24,370 nt of DNA from Chara braunii (Eukaryota > Streptophyta > Charophyceae > Charales > Characeae). Every line of letters starts with the position of its first letter. Position 1 is the first letter of the stretch. The notes beneath the pieces are model-generated. The model was given only the letters and a program-made list of their open reading frames with translations. It was not told the origin of the DNA and searched no databases. Shown here one piece after another: positions 19,319 through 24,370 of this stretch. The stretch lies in the NCBI GenBank assembly GCA_003427395.1, contig BFEA01000284.1:1169085-1193454 (forward strand), given 5' to 3'. A program made the position numbers and the translations under genes.

Positions 19319-19631
19319 CCTTAAAGCGCTGCAGACTGGCAGGAGGACTTGCAAAACAACCCGCTCTTCAGTCATTCTGCCACGACATTTGCTAAGCTCA
19401 TTGAACAGATCACCTGCACCTAGCTCCTGCACAAGGTAGACAAATCTGTCATCTTCAAAGGCACCAAGTAGCTGGATGATGTGTTCATGGTGCAATGACC
19501 GGACAATAGTCACCTCCCGCCGTATTCGGTGAATGTCAATGCCAGAGAGACGTTCCTTCACATAGGCCTTCAAGGCGACACGCTCAGGGATGTCCTCAAA
19601 ACGACACTTTGCTGAATAGATGACTGTGTTC
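19319..19631 (-). CDS. Ser/Thr protein kinase exon: N-lobe
   Basis: It encodes most of the small lobe of the same kinase as 8980-9215. After acceptor TGTTTTGCAG (ending 19632) it reads NTVIYSAKCR (end of the glycine loop), VALKAYVKERL (beta-3 Lys that binds ATP), RREVTIVRSLHHEHIIQLL (helix C Glu, then the HENI-like turn), FEDDRFVYLVQELGAGDLF (hinge) and ERVVLQVLLPVCSALR (helix E). The donor is GTAAGAAG at 19318, phase 0. The first base completes a codon begun in an upstream exon, which should hold the start of the glycine loop; I did not find it. The insert-free N-lobe and the LVQE hinge fit the divergent Aurora-like group proposed for the other exon. Confidence 0.85.
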
Positions 19632-20374
19632 CTGCAAAACAAGCAGTACGCAAATTACAGACGAGGATGACAAGGACGGGGGCAGGAGATGGGGAAGGGG
19701 ACCACGAGCAATTTTCTTCAGATTTTTGCAAAGCATGGGCCGCTTCCTTTACTTGAAGGCCAAAGCAATTCATTTCGAAAACCAAAGCACTTTGTTTCCA
19801 AACCACCGCTTCTTCCCCTCCCTTCCTTGCTGTTAAGGTACACCTTGCCTGAACAAGCGACGAAGAACTGCTGAAGTTCACCCGGATAGAACGCTCGCTC
19901 ATCAACAGCTGTATCAAGACTGGAAGGGGGCCCAAATATAGCTATAATGAATGGGAGTTCTATACGGGTGAAGACAGAGCCCATTGGTTATAAAGTTATA
20001 AACTCTACTCTCCAACTTGGGTGAAACTAATCACAGAAACGTAGACCAAGAAAGATGAAAAGACTGCGCATCAACTGCGTATCAACATCGATGCAATATT
20101 GTTGGCATGACCGAATGTGCTTTCGTTCGAGTACCCTTGCCAGGCCGCATAGATCTGTCAAGAATGATTTGTGGCAGGTTTGGGTGCTAAGCTGTGTTAA
20201 ACTCCGGACCGTCTGGTGGCCTGGCCTTCGTCTGGCAGGGGTCCTGGGCGGCCCGGCCGGTTGGGTGCCCCGGTTTGGGGCCAGACGAGCCCAGCACAAT
20301 TTCGCGCGGGCGGACGGGGAGGCCGTTTTCGGCTAGTGGTCGCCTCCCCAGCCTCCAGCAACACAAGTTTTGTT

Positions 20375-20376
<2 letters not shown>
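19632..20376. other. Upstream kinase intron, no exon identified
   Basis: A minus-strand frame at 19842-19920 (ERAFYPGELQQFFVACSGK, before a possible donor AAG/GTGTAC) is conceivable as an exon, but its phase does not match the next exon and no family is recognised. 20210-20330 is GC-rich with CGGCCCGGCCGG-type palindromes. Confidence 0.35.

Positions 20377-20410
<34 letters not shown>
20377..20410. repeat. T34 homopolymer
   Basis: 34 consecutive T (A on the minus strand). It could be the tail of a retroposed sequence; neither flank identifies one. Confidence 0.9.
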
Positions 20411-20412
<2 letters not shown>

Positions 20413-20530
20413 TCTTGACCTGGAACCAACAACAGAATTGCATCACGAGATTCACCAAATAAGAACACACCAAGAGTTCATAATTGACAATGCTGAAATA
20501 GTCCCATCATCATCAACGAAGAACCAGAGT

Positions 20531-21265
20531 TGATATCCTATCTGGCGCTCGGCAGCCAGACTACAGATGGCAGATCCTATCTAGCCTATACTACGATGCC
20601 GAAAGATGACGTCAACAGCTTTCCCGAAGTACGAGCATATGGCGACCAATGTCGCACGCTTCCAGCACCAGGTATGTCTCTCGCCACACTCACAACCTCG
20701 TTCCCCAACACACAGATGCCACTAGCACCCAAGGACCACCCTGCGCCTCACCCAGCTTACAGCAGCGCAGCTCGGCTATGGCTGCGTGCTCCTTCCCTGC
20801 TCGCCCCTGTGAGCGTAGGCGCCAGCCAGCAAATAGCGCAGCAGCGCTTGCGCAGCATGCAGCCAGCACCCAAATGCCGAATGCGGAGGCAGGCCCTTTG
20901 CTATTTCGAAGTGGCCTGCCTGCGTCCTGTCCCAGGAAGCTTCCAGTAGGCCCTGGTAGCCTGAGGCCCAGCACGACGAGAAGAGGCCTTGGGCCTGAGG
21001 TGGTTGCATGTGCCCAACTGCCTTTGGCCTGTGTTTGGCCCAGTACCCGTATCCAGCCCAGGGCCTGCTTCTCATGCATTCACACAGGCGGCCCAGGGCC
21101 TGGGTTCACTCAACCAACTGGCGCTGCACAACTGCCTGAATTTCCCTGAGTTGCGTGGTGGCCAGAATAGGGCCCTGAGGCCCTCGTCAAGCCTGCCTTC
21201 ACTTAGGGCGGCCGACGGGCTGCAAAATGGGGCCTTATGGGGCTCATAGAGGCAGTGGCCTCGCA
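20531..21265 (-). repeat. Probable 3' LTR of the right-hand Ty3 element (left edge uncertain)
   Basis: On the minus strand TGCGAGGCCACTGCC starts at 21265 immediately after a purine tract, the usual LTR start. The body is GC-rich and crowded with GGCC/GGGCC motifs. The far end is not fixed: TGATATCC at 20531 on the plus strand would give a CA end, but without a second LTR this is a guess. Apparent open frames across this part are compositional. Confidence 0.45.
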
Positions 21266-21278
21266 TTCCCTCCTCCTT
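21266..21278 (-). promoter_or_regulatory. Polypurine tract of the right-hand Ty3 element
   Basis: The minus strand reads AAGGAGGAGGGAA just before TGCGAGG, about 25 bp downstream of the pol stop codon. Order and spacing fit a Ty3 3' end. Confidence 0.65.
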
Positions 21279-21302
21279 AGCTTCAACAGTCCTCTGAGAA
21301 GC

Positions 21303-21869
21303 TCAGTCTTCAATCATGGGGCGCTTTCCCTTCTGCAGAGATTTCTCATAGTGGGCAGCGGTCTGCATGAGTTCTTCTCTCGTGAACCAACGGTCCTCCT
21401 TGGGATCAGTATGATGTCTGAACCGAACGCGGTACTGCAGCTTCAGTTTCGGAGGACGTCCCCTTCCTGCAGGTCTCTGAGCTGGCAGCTCCCTGTGATC
21501 CACGATGTCATCGATGTCCACTTCTCCATCCATGGTTGGCGGCAGCATTGAGCGACGAGAAGGAAACTCATCTGTTTCCTTGAAAGGTGCAAGCTTGGAG
21601 GCGTGAAAGACAGGGTAAGTTCGAAGATGACCAGGGATCCGGATAACATAAGATGGCCCATCCCGCTCTGTCCCAACGATGTCTAAAACTTCCCAAGGTC
21701 CAAAGTAGTATGGCATGAGCTTGCGGGAGATCCCGTGCTCCTGTCCCAGTTCTGAGGACTTAACCCAGACCCTGTCCCCAACCTGAAATGAAGACTCATG
21801 GCGGTGTTTGTTCGCAGATTCTACCATAGCCGCCTGTGCCTTTTGCATCTGTTCTACAGCCTGCTGCAT
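21303..21869 (-). CDS. Chromovirus integrase C-terminus with chromodomain (5'-truncated)
   Basis: This open 188-residue segment is the end of a Ty3-type pol protein. From its N-terminus it has a helical QMQKAQAAMVESANKHRHE, then VGDRVWVKSSEL and the GPY/F module (YYFGPWEVLDIVG, then YPVFHASKLAPF; residues about 50-95). A chromodomain-like end follows (EVDIDDIVDHRE, LQYRVRFRHH, EDRWFTREEL; residues about 113-170), which in chromoviruses directs integration to marked chromatin. The first Met is simply where the frame opens. Directly upstream (plus strand 21871 on) an A-run replaces the integrase core. No internal stop or frameshift is seen, unlike the left-hand copy, so this insertion is younger or better preserved. 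Confidence 0.85.
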   Translation of the reverse strand: MQQAVEQMQKAQAAMVESANKHRHESSFQVGDRVWVKSSELGQEHGISRKLMPYYFGPWEVLDIVGTERDGPSYVIRIPGHLRTYPVFHASKLAPFKETDEFPSRRSMLPPTMDGEVDIDDIVDHRELPAQRPAGRGRPPKLKLQYRVRFRHHTDPKEDRWFTREELMQTAAHYEKSLQKGKRPMIED

Positions 21870-21870
21870 C

Positions 21871-22147
21871 TTTTTTTTTTTTTTTTTAAATTAAAACAGG
21901 CCCTTATGGTCCTGGCTCCATTTCCATTCTGGGGAGCATCAGTCCGGTTCCTATTGTTTTTGATCTATGACCAGTTTTAGGGGGCGGGGAAGGTCTTCTC
22001 TGGCGACTGATCCCAGTCGCCGATCTGCAAAGATCAGTGGCTGAGATCAGCCGCCAAGAAATGGGTTCCCCCTCTGGCGGGCTACGATGCCGCATTCGAA
22101 TTTGAACGTGGCATTCCCTGTTGCGAAGCCCGTTCACAACCGCACAG
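21871..22147 (-). mobile_element. Possible A-tailed insertion into the Ty3 element
   Basis: On the minus strand unrelated sequence ends TTTTAATTT plus 18 A, then the integrase frame begins with GATGCAGCAG. The junction looks like the 3' tail of a retroposed sequence that cut off the integrase core. Its 5' limit and a target duplication were not found; the right coordinate is only a working limit at the (TTC)n tract. Confidence 0.4.
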
Positions 22148-22149
22148 AC

Positions 22150-22270
22150 TTCTTCTTCTTTTTCTTCTTCTTCTACTACCTCTTCTTCTTCTTCTCCTAA
22201 TTCTTCTTCTTTTTTTTCTTCTTCTTCTTTTTCTTTTTCTTCTTCTTCTTTCTCTTCTTCTTCTTCTTCC
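22150..22270. repeat. (TTC)n-type imperfect microsatellite
   Basis: About 120 bp of TTC with TTT and CTA interruptions. The minus strand reads as a Glu/Lys-rich peptide, which is a by-product. Confidence 0.93.
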
Positions 22271-24060
22271 AATATTTTTACTTTCTTTTTTCCCTAGCTG
22301 TTGGTCCTTGCATCCTCGACATCCACGACATTATGGCGGGTACTGGCAGCGGTGTCGGCGCCGGGAGGGGCGGGTCTGGAAGGACGAGAGCAGACAAGGA
22401 TGTGGCGTCTTCTTCTTCTTCCTCCCCCTCCTCTAACCCCTACCCTCAGCCAACTGGCTGCTGCAGCAAACCATTTTACCCCCTTGTCACACCCCTCCCC
22501 CAACACACATGCCTTTCACAAGTTTCTCTGCGGATTTGGGCTCCTCTCAGCAAGCGCAGTCCAACCCCATCTTCAAAAAAAAATAAAAAAAATTCCTGGC
22601 ATGTTCTTTGGCTCGTCTCGTTTTGCCGGACGGACCCCCCCCAGTCCGTCTGGACCGGGCGTTGGCCTAACCCAGGAGCTAAGAGCATTTCACCAAACAT
22701 TTCACACAGCTAATTAACGAACACCATCCCGGTGCCCCCTTGAAGAGCACAAGAGCACTTTCCCAGGTTTTCCGCACAGTCAATCAACCAGTGCCAAACC
22801 AGTTCCTCTCAAACCATAACCATCCAGCTTTTCCAAAAGATTTGAACTGTCGATTCTACCAAATCATATCGTGCACCCGAAACCCTGACCTTAAGGCCAT
22901 ACAACCAGACACCTACACCATTCAGTGCAAATGCCACTTGCAATGCACTTGTAATCGAAATGAATCAGACACCCAAGTGGCCCTCCCTTACATCCACTAC
23001 TACCTTGTGACACCGGGAATACTTATATGCTCAGCAGTCAGAATTCATCTGACCAGCCCACAGGTCAGCAGCATCTAATCTTCTTACTGCATTGGAGTGA
23101 AGACAACGACTGGCAACACCAGTCACCAGTGCAGTTCCGGGGATTAATTCCTAAGCAGGCATGTACAAGCCGTGATTGGCATTTACTGGCACAACGCAAG
23201 TGAATACGCAGTGTGCATCACATTCTAGCAACAGGCATGCACATCTATCATAACCAATTACATGGTGGACATCACATCCATACTTATCAATATCATACCT
23301 TCTGTCAAGAATCCAGAATTACGCAGGCGCGTATGCACATCATCACTGGGATACATTTACACGCATCATACATATGTAATTACAAAGCAGTGTGCGGCAG
23401 AGCCACAACAATATTGTGTGAATAACATAACAATACTGTATTTACCATATTAATATATGGGCTATCACTGCTATGTACATTGCACCGAACATCATAACAA
23501 CAGCACTAGTGGTTAACAGGGACCCCCACTTTCAGTTCCGTAGTTTTAAATTTTATGTTTTTTGAACTTTTTTTTTTTTTTTTTTTTTTTTGCTGTTTGT
23601 TTGACTGTTTTAGTTTTGGTTAAAGGTGGTCGTGTGCCAAATTTGGTGTAATTTGGAGCATCGGAAATTCCTCTGCCGACATTTCTGAAATTTCTGAAGT
23701 TTCACTCTATGAATTGGTGGCAAGCTTGATTAAAATGACCCTTGGGTTTTGTCATAAAGGGCGTGCCAAATTGTCTGAAAATCCGGGCCTCTGTTAACCG
23801 CCTCTCGTCAACAGGCATGTGCGAACATTATCCCTATATACTACTAAAGGAAACAGCGGTCCTCGCGTGGGCCCCAACAGAAGCCGGGCGGCGCTGCGCA
23901 GGACTGGTGATGGGCAGCGATAAGGAGGAACCGGTGGAGCCCCGGGCGAGGGGCAGAAAAATCCCCGGTGCGCGCAGGCAGAAGAGCACCCGGTCCGGCG
24001 TCGGACGTACCGGGTCGGGCAATCGGGGCTGAAGCAACGCAGGGCGGGGAGGTGTGGGAC
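22271..24060. other. No recognisable gene
   Basis: There are several frames of 60-140 codons and none resembles a known family. Local features are an inverted repeat around a C-run at about 22620-22650 (GGACGGAC against GTCCGTCT) and a T24 run at 23568-23591. A plus frame at 23742-24032 ends in an Arg/Gly-rich stretch and could be exon sequence, without support. Confidence 0.4.
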
Positions 24061-24273
24061 GTGCCATGGGATGAATCGACTACCAGTGAGGCGACGGGCG
24101 GGGCGGAGCGGGAAGTGCCATGAATCGACTACAGGTGAGGCAACGGGCGGGGCGGAGCGGGAAGTGCCATGGGATGAATCGACTACAGGTGAGGCAACGG
24201 GCAGGGCGGGGCGGGGCGGAGCGGGAAGTGCCATGGGATGAATCGACTGCCGGTGAGACGACGGGCGGGGCGG
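24061..24273. repeat. GC-rich minisatellite, 49-64-bp units
   Basis: Units start with GTGCCATG at 24061, 24115, 24164 and 24228, each followed by ATGAATCGACTAC or a close variant, GGTGAGGC and an (A)CGGGCGGGGCGG block. The second copy lacks GGGA and the third has an expanded GGGGC run. Four copies, the last partial. Confidence 0.9.
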
Positions 24274-24313
24274 CGTCCTTTCGTGCAGGAAGCAGGGGGA
24301 GGAAGGGAGGGCG

Positions 24314-24315
<2 letters not shown>

Positions 24316-24370
<55 letters not shown>
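24316..24370. repeat. Terminal (GA)n tract
   Basis: GA dinucleotides run to the window end, mirroring the (AG)n that opens the window. Confidence 0.95.

Noticed and set aside
20530-21149. Long plus-strand frames between T34 and the Ty3 3' end
   Set aside because: Overlap in several frames and both strands over GC-rich probable LTR; no domain recognised.
21904-22272. Glu/Lys-rich minus-strand protein
   Set aside because: The acidic part is the (TTC)n microsatellite read backwards; the rest has no family resemblance.
1-24370. CRISPR array or bacterial defence locus
   Set aside because: Tandem repeats here have no constant-repeat/unique-spacer pattern and no associated genes; the content is eukaryotic.

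Overview
The window is eukaryotic nuclear DNA, dense in repeats, and looks like a streptophyte green alga. A charophyte such as Chara is my best guess (inference, moderate confidence). The grounds are plant-type U6 snRNA copies, Ty3-type retroelements with chromodomain-like integrase tails, long (AG)n tracts, a split Ser/Thr kinase of a divergent Aurora-like type whose intron exceeds 10 kb, and a plant-style initiator-Met primer binding site. I see no bacterial genes, operons or CRISPR arrays, and no tRNA or rRNA gene.

Layout. 1-1611: tandem array of about 240-bp units, each carrying an (AG)n tract. 1612-6800: decayed Ty3-type material on the plus strand, in the order RNase H-integrase-chromodomain, polypurine tract, LTR, then gag and protease of a second body. 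6970-7792: unclassified tandem repeat of about 344-366 bp, with a (CT)25 tract. 7793-8820: no recognisable gene. 8821-8894: decayed U6 copy. 8980-9215 (minus): kinase exon carrying the catalytic loop to the activation segment. 9216-19318: one 10,103-bp kinase intron. It holds a sequencing-adapter artefact (9652-9793), two hairpins, possible small exons, and a complete but non-autonomous gag-only LTR element (12079-17881, minus) that was itself interrupted by a U6 retrocopy with a 15-bp target-site duplication. 19319-19631 (minus): upstream kinase exon. 20531-21870 (minus): 3' end of another chromodomain Ty3 element with an open integrase C-terminus. 21871-24370: A-tailed insertion, (TTC)n, unassigned sequence, a GC-rich minisatellite and a terminal (GA)n.

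The two kinase exons join in frame across the intron, so the overall scaffold order is right even though one local join is not. The only host gene I can defend is this kinase, and it is partial: neither the glycine-loop exon upstream nor the C-lobe exons downstream were found. Everything else protein-like is retroelement sequence with frameshifts or stops, except the right-hand integrase tail, which is open.

The clearest findings are (1) an uncropped Nextera mate-pair junction adapter left in the assembly, whose flanks reveal a fragment of about 9.26 kb; (2) the U6 retrocopy nested in the gag-only element nested in the kinase intron; and (3) a 703-bp difference between the two LTRs bounded by TGAA. 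I found no convincing new molecular system.
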